This document shows positions 11,096 through 20,999 of a stretch of DNA of 64,000 bases, in pieces. Under the pieces are notes generated by a model, which was not told the DNA's origin, searched no databases, and worked only from the letters and a program-made list of their open reading frames with translations. A program made the position numbers and the translations under genes. Where the stretch lies: NCBI RefSeq assembly GCF_052857255.1, contig NC_135505.1:65197649-65261648 (forward strand), read 5' to 3'. The DNA comes from Amblyomma americanum (Eukaryota; Arthropoda; Arachnida; Ixodida; Ixodidae). The number at the start of each line of letters is the position of its first letter. The stretch's first letter is position 1.

Positions 11096-11254
11096 TGCAT
11101 CACGATAATCATTTTTCTTTGTATAACTCGTTCAAGTTGTGTGTACTTTTTCTGTTGTTAATCTATATGTGTCCCACCCCTTGTGTAATACGCTCACACG
11201 AGGGTCTTTAAGAAAATAAAGTGAAGTAAAGTGGAGTGAAGATGTGGTTAAATA

Positions 11255-11320
11255 CATCCGGAGCCCTCCACTACGGCGTTCCTAACAGCCTGACTCGCTT
11301 TTGGACTTTAAATACCCATG
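11255..11320 (+). mobile_element. Ruka-type SINE, 3' fragment
   Basis: The block CGGAGCCCTCCACTACGGCG...CCTGACTCGCTTTTGGAC...TTAAA matches the 3' end of the fuller SINEs in this window. It starts immediately after the tail of CR1 copy B. Head and body are absent. Confidence 0.7.
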
Positions 11321-12064
11321 TATCATGAATAGTCAAGATTTTTTTGGAGCTGTAGGTTAGACAAATATATGAAATTAGAATAAACGGAAGGTTGCAGAGG
11401 GCGGCAGCATGTTTAGTGCAGCCGGTCGGCACCGAGTGCGTCTGGCTCTATACATAAAGTGTTAACGCTTATGCTATTAACAAAAACTTTGTGTCTCATT
11501 TCATGATCGCTTGCGATAGTAAGAGGTCATAGACGTTATATTCCTGCCATTAGACTGCAGCAAAAATTTACTAAGACGGGCAAGAAAAGATAGCAGAAAC
11601 TCTTAGGCCAGGTATCAGTAATGGCGGTTCTTATCGAGCAATTTCATACAGTGCTGGCTCAGGCCTGCTTTGCAACCGTTGTTCTCTGATAACTCTGAAT
11701 AAAGAATATCTGAAGAAATTTTTTAAGAAAAAGACCCCGCTCCGCATATTACCTGAACAGATAAGAAGAAACAATTTCACTCGGCCGAAACGTGGCCTGT
11801 CAAGGTTGCATTATTTAACCGAAACGTCGAAGAGGCACATGTAGAGGTACTGGAAAGTAGGAATGAAGAGTTTCGCTTGGAAACTGGTGAAATACCAGTC
11901 GGGACGTCAGGATACGAGGCCTGATCCCTCCAATGCCACTTTCCGCGTCTTAACAGATGCATTTTAAAAGGTGCTTTGTGAACACTTAGGGATAAAAGCT
12001 TATGTAGGATACATCAGTAATCTGCGCTTTGCTCATACTATTGTGTTGCTAACTAAAGAGGTGG
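11321..12064. other. No gene recognised
   Basis: AT-rich sequence with short unsupported reading frames. I see no domain, terminal repeat or RNA gene. Confidence 0.5.
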
Positions 12065-12400
12065 TCTGCAAAGCATGAACCTAGACGTCAGCAAACAAAG
12101 GAAAACGTGAATTTCAATTATAATATGCAGAAACATGATGATATGATAATGACGATTATGGATCTTCATGGCGCCAAGGCAACTACGGTCAAAGAGTGCC
12201 ATGGCACAAGGAATTTTTCGGCTTCTCACGGTGGGGTCCCAAAACTCATCTCCCAAGCATTTAACCCTTAATAAACGGAGCACCAGACCAGGGGAAAGCT
12301 CGTATCCATTGTATGACCAGTTGGTACCCGGCGGCACTTAACATCGAACCCCGCAGCTCCCGCATGCGAGGCGGATGCTCAACCACTTGTCTACCGCTGT
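12065..12400 (-). mobile_element. tRNA-derived SINE, second family
   Basis: On the minus strand, a tRNA-like head (GGTAGACAAGTGGTTGAGCATCCGCC as A-box region, GGTTCGATGTT as B-box region, about 12400-12330) is followed by a body containing GTTTTGGGACCCCACCGTGAG and CTTGTGCCATGGCACTCTTT. It ends in AT-rich sequence near 12070. Its body is unlike that of the Ruka-type copies, so it is a separate family. Family-level naming is not attempted. Confidence 0.65.
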
Positions 12401-13740
12401 GTTCAAACGTAATGATAGCGATAGTGCTCAAACTTAAAGAACAAGAAACTCAGAACTTATTGACGTCAGAGGGAAAATGTTTCGAAAGTTTTCAATTATG
12501 ATGCCCTGCATGCTCTTCTGTATGGCGTACCTCGGGCATCGACCCTGTAATTCTACCGTATGGAACGGTGTAAGATACAGTAGGCGGATTATGCAGAATG
12601 CTTCTGCGTTGTTATTTACTTGGCATTTGCAACGGCCATTTTTCGACCCGATGCTAAAGCTCCCCTGTAAAACGAGAAAGAGCGTAAAAAAACCACTAGT
12701 TTGAAGCCTAAATGTTTCTTTCTTTAAAAGGCAAGGGCCATCATAGCCTTGAGCATATTTCAATTTTATGCGTTTTACTTTGTTTTATTTTCGATCCTCT
12801 TGTTTCTTCGGTATTTCAGACGCTCTCTACTGTCTGTTGAGATAAAGTTTTCTGCAGCTTTCCTATCTAAGAGCAACATACCCCTTCCCTGGTGTGATTG
12901 TAAGGCCGCTCGAGACCGAAAAGCTTGGCGAAAAATATGATGTCGTGTTATCTATATTCTATTAGTCTGCGGAGTCACTTGGAAGCGCTTTAGATGCCTT
13001 GGCATTGCTGTTGGAAACCTCCCTTAAGCGGTAGGACGATAACCTTTGTTCTAAGGACCAGAAAATTGGAAATATGGTAGCATAGGTCTTAGATGGGAGA
13101 CAGTAAATAGTGCATTCAGTGCACTAAGAAGCACTGAATACGTAGTCAATGCAAAGCCAGTGAAAATATTTTTTTGTTTTATTCAATGATTTCTGAAGGC
13201 AAATTGAAATTTGGCACTCCGCAAGGGACAGTGTTCTGCCCCAAATGCTTCAAGCCCTTCCTCGTAGAACACCTGGAATGGCACTGGAAACAGGAAGGCG
13301 GCACGTGTGCTTCCACCACCTATACTTGAGCACTTTCCGGTGAGATACAATTTCATGCTTCCCTATACATTCGTCATCTAACTACAACCACTGCATGACA
13401 GATACGCCTTCCGGTCCTTCTAAATAATTCGCTCCCGTGCCAGCTACGGCCACTTCATCCGCACGAAATTTCTAATGCATCGCGCCCACTTCAGTCTCTC
13501 ACCCCCGCTACTTTCGCACTCCCTTAGAATAACTCCATTTTACGACCTTTGTCCGTAAAGTTTCGAGGCTGATTGATTTTATTTTCTAGAAATGATTTCC
13601 CAAAGCAAAGGTTGGGTATAATGCATAGCGTCATCTTTTCTGGATAACCTGGGCTAGTTATGTAAATCGCTGTGTCAGCCGCTATATGGGACTACATGTA
13701 GAAAAATACGTTGTCACTAGTCGTCTGCGCATTCTGCTGT
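12401..13740. other. No gene recognised
   Basis: About 1.3 kb of mixed composition. Frames of up to about 110 codons overlap on both strands without recognisable motifs. No repeat structure seen. Confidence 0.5.
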
Positions 13741-13744
13741 GAGT

Positions 13745-14960
13745 AAATGTGGAGAGAGGGACGTCCACCTCAGACGGCGTGTAAACATAAAATTCTATCT
13801 GAAGACTGGTGAGACAGCCACACGAACGCATGAGCTCCTTTGTGACGCTCACGGCAACGAGACATTATGAAGTGTGCGAGTTTTCGAGTGGCACAAGAGG
13901 TTCGTTTTCGCGAGAACGTCGGCGGAAGACGACAGAAGACAGGGGCGGCGTTCAACCGCATGGAATGAGAACAACGTGGCTTGGATCAGGGAAATCGTGC
14001 AGCAAGACCGCATCATTCCAGTCCACATGATATCAGATGCTCCCGACATTAATACGGCAACATGACACCAAATTTTGCGTGAAAACTTAGGGAAACGATA
14101 GCTGAATGCCAGACTTGTGCCGTACTCCCTCACACAGGACCAGAAGGACACGCGAGCATCAGTGAGCGCTGGTTTGCTCTCCGAGGCAGATAAGGATGCT
14201 GCATTCGTCAACAGCATCACCGCAAAAGACGAAACATCGTGTCTTCAATACGGTCGTAAAACAAAGAGCCAGAGAGCCGAAAGGCGGTCCAGAAGCTCTC
14301 CGGCATCGAAAAAGGTGCGGCGACAGAAGACCAGAACAAAGATGATGCTGATAATTTTTTTTGTTTGATGCCAGAGGTGTAATACACCACGAGTTCATCC
14401 CACAAGTGCAGGCGGTGAATCAGGGGTATTATATCCGCGTGCTCTAACACATGCGTGATGCATTGCGACACCGTCGCCTGACTTGTGAAAATGTGTACGA
14501 TAACGCAAGGCGTTCTCCACGATAACGCAAGGCCGCACACTGCTCTCAGCGTGACAAAATTTCTCGCCAGGCACAGCATTTCTGTACTCCTCCATCCGCC
14601 ATACTCGCCTTACTTTTCTTCACCCGATGCGATTTTTTTGTTTCCTCGTGTCAAGACTCAAGAGAGCCCTAAAAGACCGCTAGATGGGGAGCATGGAGAC
14701 CTTTTAAGACGCCACAACAAAGGAGCTGACAGGCACGCAAAAAAAGCGTTTGCCAAAAGTCCTAAAGACCTCAAGAAGCGTTGGCAGCTGTGTATGGACT
14801 GTAAGGAAGACTATTTCGAGGCGGTGCTCAGAAATAAGATCAATGTTAAACGCATTTTTCGTTAATGAACTCAGTCTTGGAACTTTACGGACAAAGGTTG
14901 TATTAAGAGAAAACAGGTCAATATTGCTTTGATTTATATTCTCGGCCGATGTCTGTGTCA
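13745..14960 (+). mobile_element. mariner-family DNA transposon, decayed
   Basis: The region encodes a broken mariner transposase across its length. I could not define terminal inverted repeats by eye, so the ends are those of the coding similarity plus short flanks. Cut-and-paste elements of this family insert at TA. Confidence 0.7.
13780..14865 (+). pseudogene. mariner transposase, multiple stops and frameshifts
   Basis: The N-terminal helix-turn-helix part reads RVFEWHKRF and ENNVAWIREIVQQDRRI-like text with stops (13874-14110). The linker SLTQDQKDTRASVS follows. Catalytic motifs are KDETS near 14229 (normally DE[ST]W, so the Trp is lost), FFV...VHHEFIP (shifted frame near 14360), HDNARPHTA near 14520, and YSPYFSSPDAIFLFP near 14610. 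The second and third Asp are 34 residues apart, which supports the DD34D mariner type. A short duplication GATAACGCAAGG...GATAACGCAAGG near 14499-14531 lies just before the second motif. Non-functional. Confidence 0.8.
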
Positions 14961-15330
14961 TCGTTTAAAATAGCAAATTATTAAATCATGCATCTTTCTT
15001 CAACCACTGTGCTTTCTCCTGTCCTATAACCTAAAATGATTCTTATTCGTTTCAGTACCTCTCTTTGCTATCCTAACTTTAGGTTCAAGATTTTTCGTTA
15101 TCCTATTGTTTCCGCCAAAGTTCTACAATTTTGCGATCAAGAGAAATAATTTCTGGTTAGGTGGTTGATTGTTTAATTCCCTATGCTGAAGAATATATCA
15201 TGCACCCGAAAGTGCCTTTAAAAAGAGGCGCCTCTGAATTTCCTTTGGGAGTACACCTTTTAATCTATAGCGAACCGTCCTTGGATGAATTCATTAGAGG
15301 AAGTTAACACAGGGAGTTATTATCGCACTA
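14961..15330. other. No gene recognised
   Basis: AT-rich spacer between the mariner and a SINE. Nothing supportable seen. Confidence 0.5.
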
Positions 15331-15570
15331 GCCGCCGCGGTTGCTGAGTGGTTATGGCGCTCGGCTGCGGGCCAGCAAGTCGTGAGTTAGATCCCAGCCG
15401 CAGCGATCGAATTTCAATGGAGGCGACATTCTAGAGGCCTGTGCAGTGTGCGATGGCAGTGCACTTTAAAAACTCCAGGTGGCCGAAATCTGCGAAGTCC
15501 TTTCCTAAGCTTCTCATTGGCTCAGTTGTTTTAAGTCGTTAAACCCCTTAAACGAACCAAACCATCAAGT
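15331..15570 (+). mobile_element. Ruka-type tRNA-derived SINE, near full length
   Basis: The head GCCGCCGCGGTTGCTGAGTGG...GTGAGTTAGATCCCAGCC is tRNA-like with A- and B-box positions. The body has AATTTCAATGGAGGCGACATTCTAGAGGCC and a CAGTGCACTTTAAA block. The 3' block has CTCATTGGCTCAGTTGTTTT...GTTAAACCCC and ends in AACCAAACC. Order and length (about 240 bp) match the copies at 35117 and 45590. No clear TSD seen. Confidence 0.85.
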
Positions 15571-15825
15571 TGGACAACACGGCTCGGCAGGCTGCTGTAA
15601 CAAGGCTAAGACGCCTATGAAGTCTTTAGCCCATGCTTATGAAGGATGCGTAGGAACATGCTCTTGGGATTGATGCATTCTCAGACCAAAGGTGCAGTCC
15701 AGTTCAGTACCTTTAAAACGAAGCAGCAAATCTTATCCGAGCCAGCCCATTTCAAAGTTAGAAGTACCGTAGTAACGGAAGATTATTCGTTAGATTAGAA
15801 ACACGGCAGGCCAGGAAACAGTTCT
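15571..15825. other. No gene recognised
   Basis: Spacer between the SINE and the 3' tail of CR1 copy C. Nothing supportable seen. Confidence 0.5.
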
Positions 15826-15826
15826 T

Positions 15827-15831
15827 TCAAT

Positions 15832-15862
<31 letters not shown>

Positions 15863-15863
15863 T
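15827..15863 (-). repeat. (TAAA)n 3' tail of CR1 copy C
   Basis: About nine TTTA units on the plus strand, directly following the minus-strand 3' end that carries ATCACAAATAAATAAATAA. Simple 3' tails of this kind mark the priming end of CR1/L2-like elements. Confidence 0.85.
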
Positions 15864-16079
15864 TTGTGATACCCTCAAGGTACAAAGTACATTTCAGAGG
15901 GGAAGGGCAGTTGTTAACAAGAAAAATAAACAAAGCACAATTCATACAAAACTATAGAACAACGGAGGCAGGATAAAAAGAAGTGAGCAAAATGAACACG
16001 GAACAGAATAATAAAATAGTTTAAGAACAATACTAATACGTGGAGAACACAACACTCCAATAAAATTTAAAAGCGATCA

Positions 16080-19055
16080 TTATGTAATCAGAGTGGTAAG
16101 TATTCTTCTAAATTGAGTTGAATCAGTGATGCTAGTTAATGATGCGGGTAGGGAATTCCATTCTTTAGAAGTTAGCGGAAAATATGATTGCGCACATGTC
16201 ACTGTGTTACAATGAGGCACTGTGACCTTGTGTTGATGATCACGACGGTGAGAAATGAACGGTGCTGGTTGAATCCATCGAGAGCGAAGTTGAAAATTGG
16301 AGTAGAAAATCTTATGGAATAGGCAGATGCGGAAGTGCTTACGGCGGGTAGCTAGGGGCAGGAGGTTTAAAGACTTTTTCATTTGGGTGACGCTAGATGT
16401 ACGATGGTAATTGCCTAAAATGAATCTAGTTGCACGATTCTGGACAGTTTCCAGAACCTGTGTCAGTGAGACCTGTCCAGGGTCCCATATAGATGAAGCG
16501 TATTCCATTTGCGGTCGTACGTAGGTCATGTATAATAATGATTTTAATGAAGATGGAGCAAGTGTAAAATTTCTTCGAAGATAACCAAGCGTTTTGTTTG
16601 CTTTAGATGCTATATGTTCTACATGAAGTTTCCAGGACAGGGTGTTAGTTATATGTATGCCAAGATACCGGTACGGTCTTACGCTTTCAAGGGGATGACT
16701 GTGAAGAAAATAAGGAGGACAAGTAGTATTTGAACGTGAAACTCTCATAGATTTGCATTTTTTAATATTTAGTTCCATTTTCCAATTATGACACCAGTCT
16801 AGTATGTTATTAAGATCGACCTGGAGAGAGCGAATATCGGAATCGTTAGTTATTTTACGGTAAATCACGCAGTCGTCGGCAAACAATCAAATCCTAGAGT
16901 TAACAGTAGCAGGCAGATCATTAATATAAATCAGGAACAGTAAAGGGCCAAGGACAGATCCTTGAGGAACCCCAGAACCAACTGGCACGGTAGAAGAATT
17001 AGTGTCATTAGCATGCACAAACTGAAGGCGAGAAAAAAGAAACGCGCGAATCCAGTTCAGAACAGAAGGGTCAATATTTAGAATGCTGAGTTTATATAGA
17101 AGTAATGAATGGTTAACTTTATCGAATGCCTTAGCGAAGTCGAGAAATATGCAGTCTGTGGAAAACGCGGAGTCTAAGTAGAAGTGCAGATCATTAGTAA
17201 AGGAAAGTAATTGGGTTTCACAGGAGAAACCTTTCCGAAAGTCATGCTGAGTCAGAGAAAAGAAGCTACTATCTTCAAGAAAATTAACAAGGTGAGTGAG
17301 AATTATATGTTCCATTATTTTGCAGGGTATTGATGTGAGAGAGATGGGTCGATAGTTAGATGGGTTCTGTTTGTCACCGGCTTTATGTACAGGTATGACC
17401 TTAGCAGTTTTCCAGTCCTCGGGTAGTACGCCATCATGGTACGGCTGTGAGAATATGCTTTCCAAAATGATAGAGGTATATTCAACAGTATTCCGAAGAA
17501 ATTTGCTATTAATGCCTTCGATTCCGCTAGAAGATGTTTGTTTTAAATTATTAATGATCGGTATAATGCCATGAGAGTCAAACACAATTGTATCCATACA
17601 GTAGTAGTTACACGATTGGAGTTTGGGATGGTGGCGATCAACGGATGAGGAAGAAAATGACTGGACAAAAGAGTCATTTAGTGAAGTGGCACAAAGATGG
17701 TCCGGAATGGGATTTCCAGTTGCTGAAAGTAATGACACTTTGTCGTTAGTGCTAGATTTTATTATGCTCCAGAAGCGTTTAGGATTAGGCTTTAAGATGT
17801 TCGGGAGGGTTACATTAAAAAAAGAAAATTTAGTAGTCTTTAGTGCACGGGAATAGGCTAAGGCAGCTGATTTATATGCAGTCCATCGCTCAGGTTTTAA
17901 TGAATTCCTAGCAGTTCGAAAAAGTCTTTTCTTTTTGTTAGAAAGGCGGTTTAAATATCGATTATACCATGGAGCTTGGTTATTCGAGTAGACGCGCCGA
18001 AGAGGAATATGTCGGTTAATCAATTCAGATACCTTATTTCGGAACATGCACCAGTTTGTTTCCACCGAGCGCTCAAGGTAATTAGGCAAGAATATGTCTA
18101 GAAAAGAGCTCAGTTCATCATTAATAGCAAGAAAATTAGCCTTGTTGTAGTCCCTAATATTTTTGGAGCGGTTTGATGAAGGTACGTGTTCATGAGTTAA
18201 CGTGAAATGTAATACATCGTGGTCGCTCAGGCCAGGCATATGTATTACAGGTGACGTGCAATCTTCTGCAGTCGTTAATACAAGATCTAGAAGAGAGGAT
18301 AAATTTTGAGTAACACGTGTGGGTGAAGTGACGATTTGTGTCAAGCCAAAGTCTGCGCAGATGGTGATAAATTGGTTAGTTTCTGCGCTCGGTGGGTTAG
18401 AAAAAGGGAACGTGTGTGACCAGATAATGTTGGGATAGTTGAAGTCCCCCAAAAGTAGAATTTGTGCGCTGGGTTATCGAACAGTGATTTGATTCAGGCT
18501 GTCATGCAAGCTATCACAGAATGACATATCGCTGGAAGGGGAGCGATAGCAAACACCGATGATCACTTTCCTGAAACCTAAATTCACGCAGCACCACACA
18601 GATTCAATATCAGAAACAATTGATATGCAGTGACAATCAAACTGCTCGTCAATTGCGAGCAAAACACCACCACCTGTTCTTTGAGTGCGGTCACTGCGGT
18701 AGACAACATATTTTTTATCGCAATGAAACAATTCTGAATTAGATATTTTGCTGCTGAGCCACGTTTCAGGTAATGCAATAACATTTGCTTTGAGGTCGTT
18801 AATCAAGGTGCATAATTCATCCTTCTTACGAAAAATACTTCGAATGTTAGTATAACAAACACAAAATTCTGATTTCGATGATGTGGCATCTCTTCCCCTC
18901 GCGCATTCCTATTTCTTATCCTTATCGGGGAGTAGTTGGCGTCCAGAACGAAGAAATCTAGGTGATGCAGAAGCATTCATCGGTGCAGTATTCGAGGATG
19001 CGATTTCAAAAACAATGTCATCTACTTCATTATAACTAACATTTTCCATTGACAT
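16080..19055 (-). pseudogene. CR1-like ORF2 (EN-RT), one frame with three stops, copy C
   Basis: The start is the ATG at 19053-19055, which overlaps the last 20 nt of ORF1. The frame is then kept for about 990 codons to the stop at 16080. Endonuclease: [41 protein letters not shown] and [74 protein letters not shown], then YRYLGIHI and NKTLGYLRRNF, and the C-terminal EWNSLPASL. Three in-frame stops break it: TAG at 18909-18911, TAA at 18474-18476 and TGA at 16887-16889. The last sits two codons before FADD; copy B has Arg-Met there, so CGA to TGA is a likely CpG transition. Length is normal for CR1 ORF2. Confidence 0.9.
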
Positions 19056-19857
19056 GCAGTTTCTTATACCCAAGTTTATATGGTTTATGCAGGTTTTTAC
19101 CGTATTCTCTTAGCTTTTTTTGAATGTTGCGTGTGGCAACGCATAAGTCCTCACTGAGAGCAAAGCCAGTGTCTTTTAACATGGAACATTTTGCGAAAAC
19201 TGATTCTCTGTGCTTATAGGTAGCAAATTTGACAATAACCGGCCTTGTTTTTCCTTCTACAAACCGACCGATCCTGTGCGCACGTAAAATGCTTTCACTT
19301 GTTAAGCTGAGGTTTAGTTTATCGGCAATGACCCCTAAAACTTTCTCTTCAGAATCAGCATACGCTTCACTTTCATCGTCTTTTATTCCGTAAAAAAGCA
19401 GATTGTCGCGTCGAGAACGGTCCTCTGCGTCGTCTAATTGGTGGCGCATTGCGCAGGCTTCCAGTTCAAGACGGTTAACTTTATCGCTTAGCTCATTAAA
19501 ATCGGCCTGCCAATGCTGAAGCATTGAAGTCTGGCCTTCAACAACGTCTAACCGGGTCTTTATGTCGGAAATAGCTTGAAAAGCGATTCTTTGCTGGTCT
19601 TTCAGTTCAGTCACCGTCTCGGCTACCGATTTTTGCACTGTTTCCATCCTGATTGAGCGCTCGCTTAAATCTTTGAGTGTATTAAGAATTTCCGCAAGAG
19701 TCTGTTTGTCAGGACCCGGATTGCACTCTACGTCCCCACACAAAAGCAATAAAAGTGAACAGAAAGGCTCGAACAAGGCTCTAGGGCATGGAAGCACGAC
19801 TATAAAGGCATCATCTGACTTAAAGCAGTGGTAAGGTAGTTTGAACTGGTAACTGAC
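19036..19857 (-). CDS. CR1-like ORF1 with 2A motif and coiled coil, copy C
   Basis: Open without stops and in frame with the upstream monomers (the open frame begins near 20562). Unique leader: VSYQFKLPYHCF then FCSLLLLLCGDVECNPGP (2A at 19711-19737). A coiled coil follows (about 19400-19690, with LKDLSERSIRMETVQKSV and LSDKVNRLELEACAM), then DRSRRDNLLFYGI and a basic RNA-binding block with LRAHRIGRFVEGKTRPVIVKFA, ending HVNGKC. The 2A is expected to separate leader from ORF1 protein during translation, which is inference from known 2A behaviour. The likely start Met lies in the last monomer, in MGGLRALFFVMQ (Met codon near 19891). ORF1 protein would bind element RNA with ORF2. Confidence 0.85.
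   Translation of the reverse strand, partial: VSYQFKLPYHCFKSDDAFIVVLPCPRALFEPFCSLLLLLCGDVECNPGPDKQTLAEILNTLKDLSERSIRMETVQKSVAETVTELKDQQRIAFQAISDIKTRLDVVEGQTSMLQHWQADFNELSDKVNRLELEACAMRHQLDDAEDRSRRDNLLFYGIKDDESEAYADSEEKVLGVIADKLNLSLTSESILRAHRIGRFVEGKTRPVIVKFATYKHRESVFAKCSMLKDTGFALSEDLCVATRNIQKKLREYGKNLHKPYKLGYKKLHVNGKC
19711..19737 (-). other. 2A-like ribosome-skipping motif (GDVECNPGP)
   Basis: Nine codons match the 2A consensus exactly and are preceded by LLLLLC. In the long frame the motif falls near residue 276; from the Met of the last monomer it falls about 50 residues in. The following residues DKQTLAEIL begin the coiled-coil part of ORF1. Confidence 0.9.
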
Positions 19858-20552
19858 CTGCATGACGAAGAAGAGCGCGCGTAAGCCTCCCATTCTTTCG
19901 GTGCTTCCATGCCCTATGAGCGGCGGCTGCGCAGCACATGCTTTTATATGGTGCACAGTGGGGACTGTCGATGATCCTGCGGCTGCGATAGACTGTGGCA
20001 GGACGTGATGAGGCAGGAAATGTTGAAGCTGTTCATGTCGGCAAGTTGTCAACCAGTCGCATCCTGGTGGAGCGGCAATACTGGATGCCCCTGAAGCAGA
20101 GGCGTTGATGGCGAGCGCGCTCAAAGGATGCACTTGGCCATGGTCCACCCAGGCGGCAGCCGGAAAGAAGAGCAACTGCATGACGAAGAAGAGCGCGCGT
20201 AAGCCTCCCATTCTTTCGGTGCTTCCATGCCCTATGAGCGGCGGCTGCGCAGCACATGCTTTTATATGGTGCACAGTGGGGACTGTCGATGATCCTGCGG
20301 CTGCGATAGACTGTGGCAGGACGTGATGAGGCAGGAAATGTTGAAGCTGTTCATGTCGGCAAGTTGTCAACCAGTCGCATCCTGGTGGAGCGGCAATACT
20401 GGATGCCCCTGAAGCAGAGGCGTTGATGGCGAGCGCGCTCAAAGGATGCACTTGGCCATCGTCCACACAGGCGGCAGCCGGAAAGAAGAGCAACTGCATG
20501 ACGAAGAAGGGCGCTCGTAAGCCTCCCATTCTTTCGGTGCTTCCATGCCCTA
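19858..20552 (-). repeat. Tandem 5' monomers of CR1 copy C (318-bp unit)
   Basis: Two full units (20175-19858 and 20493-20176) and a 59-bp partial unit (20552-20494) are nearly identical. The unit is 318 bp (3 x 106) and open in the ORF1 frame, encoding MGGLRALFFVMQLLFFPAAA and then a Ser/Ala/His-rich stretch. The beginning looks like a signal peptide. Within the array CAG is followed by TTGCTC; at the end of the array CAG is followed by GTCAGT and unique sequence. Monomers of this kind serve as promoters in mouse L1; that role is only inferred here. Confidence 0.9.
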
Positions 20553-20999
20553 TCATTCGCAATGAATGAGCGATTTTTTTAAAAGCTTAGGTACAAACAA
20601 AAAAGCACATTAACGGTTAACGCTGCAGCTATTGTCCAGCTCGCGACTGCGTTTGCATAGAAAGTTATCATCGGGGACCAAATCCATCTTATGATAGTGA
20701 GTCTGGTCCCGTTACTTCTGGCTGGCCGTATTTTAAGCACGCTGATCCACTGTCTTCGTCGGCCGTCCACAATCAGCAATCAAGACACGATGCCTCTGAC
20801 CTGACACATTCTATGTCGTAGGTATGAGCCAGGGGCTGTGGACCGTCGCTTCATACTGTTAACTCGCTTTCTATTATCTTTACAAACTAAACAAACATAT
20901 TACCCATGCGGGAAAAACTTAATTTCCTCTTTGATTCAGAATAATTAAATAATTTTTATTTCAATTACCCTCTTTGTCCGATGGGCATTATAGAGGAAA
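20553..20999. other. No gene recognised
   Basis: Short frames without recognisable family signature and AT-rich sequence toward 20950. Nothing supportable seen. Confidence 0.5.

Larger units (their letters stand above)
6680..11240 (+). mobile_element. CR1-like LINE, copy B (near full length)
   Basis: The plus-strand order is tandem 5' monomers (6680-7343), ORF1 with 2A (about 7344-8100), ORF2 with endonuclease and RT (about 8330-11095), and a 3' UTR ending in AAGAAAATAAAGTGAAGTAAAGTG-like tail sequence near 11240. There is no RNase H. The ORFs carry several stops and frameshifts, and a small tailed insertion lies at 8101-8225. I saw no clear TSD, as is usual for CR1-like elements. Confidence 0.85.
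15826..20552 (-). mobile_element. CR1-like LINE, copy C (full length, best preserved)
   Basis: On the minus strand: tandem 5' monomers (20552-19858), ORF1 with 2A (ending 19036), ORF2 (19055-16080), a 3' UTR, and a (TAAA)n tail (15863-15827, seen as TTTA repeats on the plus strand). Only three in-frame stops interrupt ORF2 and no frameshift was found. There is no RNase H. No TSD was evident. Compared with copies A, B, D and E this is by far the youngest-looking CR1 in the window. Confidence 0.9.

Noticed and set aside
12330..12400. A functional tRNA gene on the minus strand
   Set aside because: Arms do not close properly and the sequence runs into a SINE body.
19858..20552. CRISPR or satellite array
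   Set aside because: Units are long, contiguous without spacers, few in number, and tied to a LINE 5' end.
19036..20562. A 508-codon host gene
   Set aside because: The first part is tandem LINE monomers and the rest is CR1 ORF1 with 2A, coiled coil and RNA-binding block.
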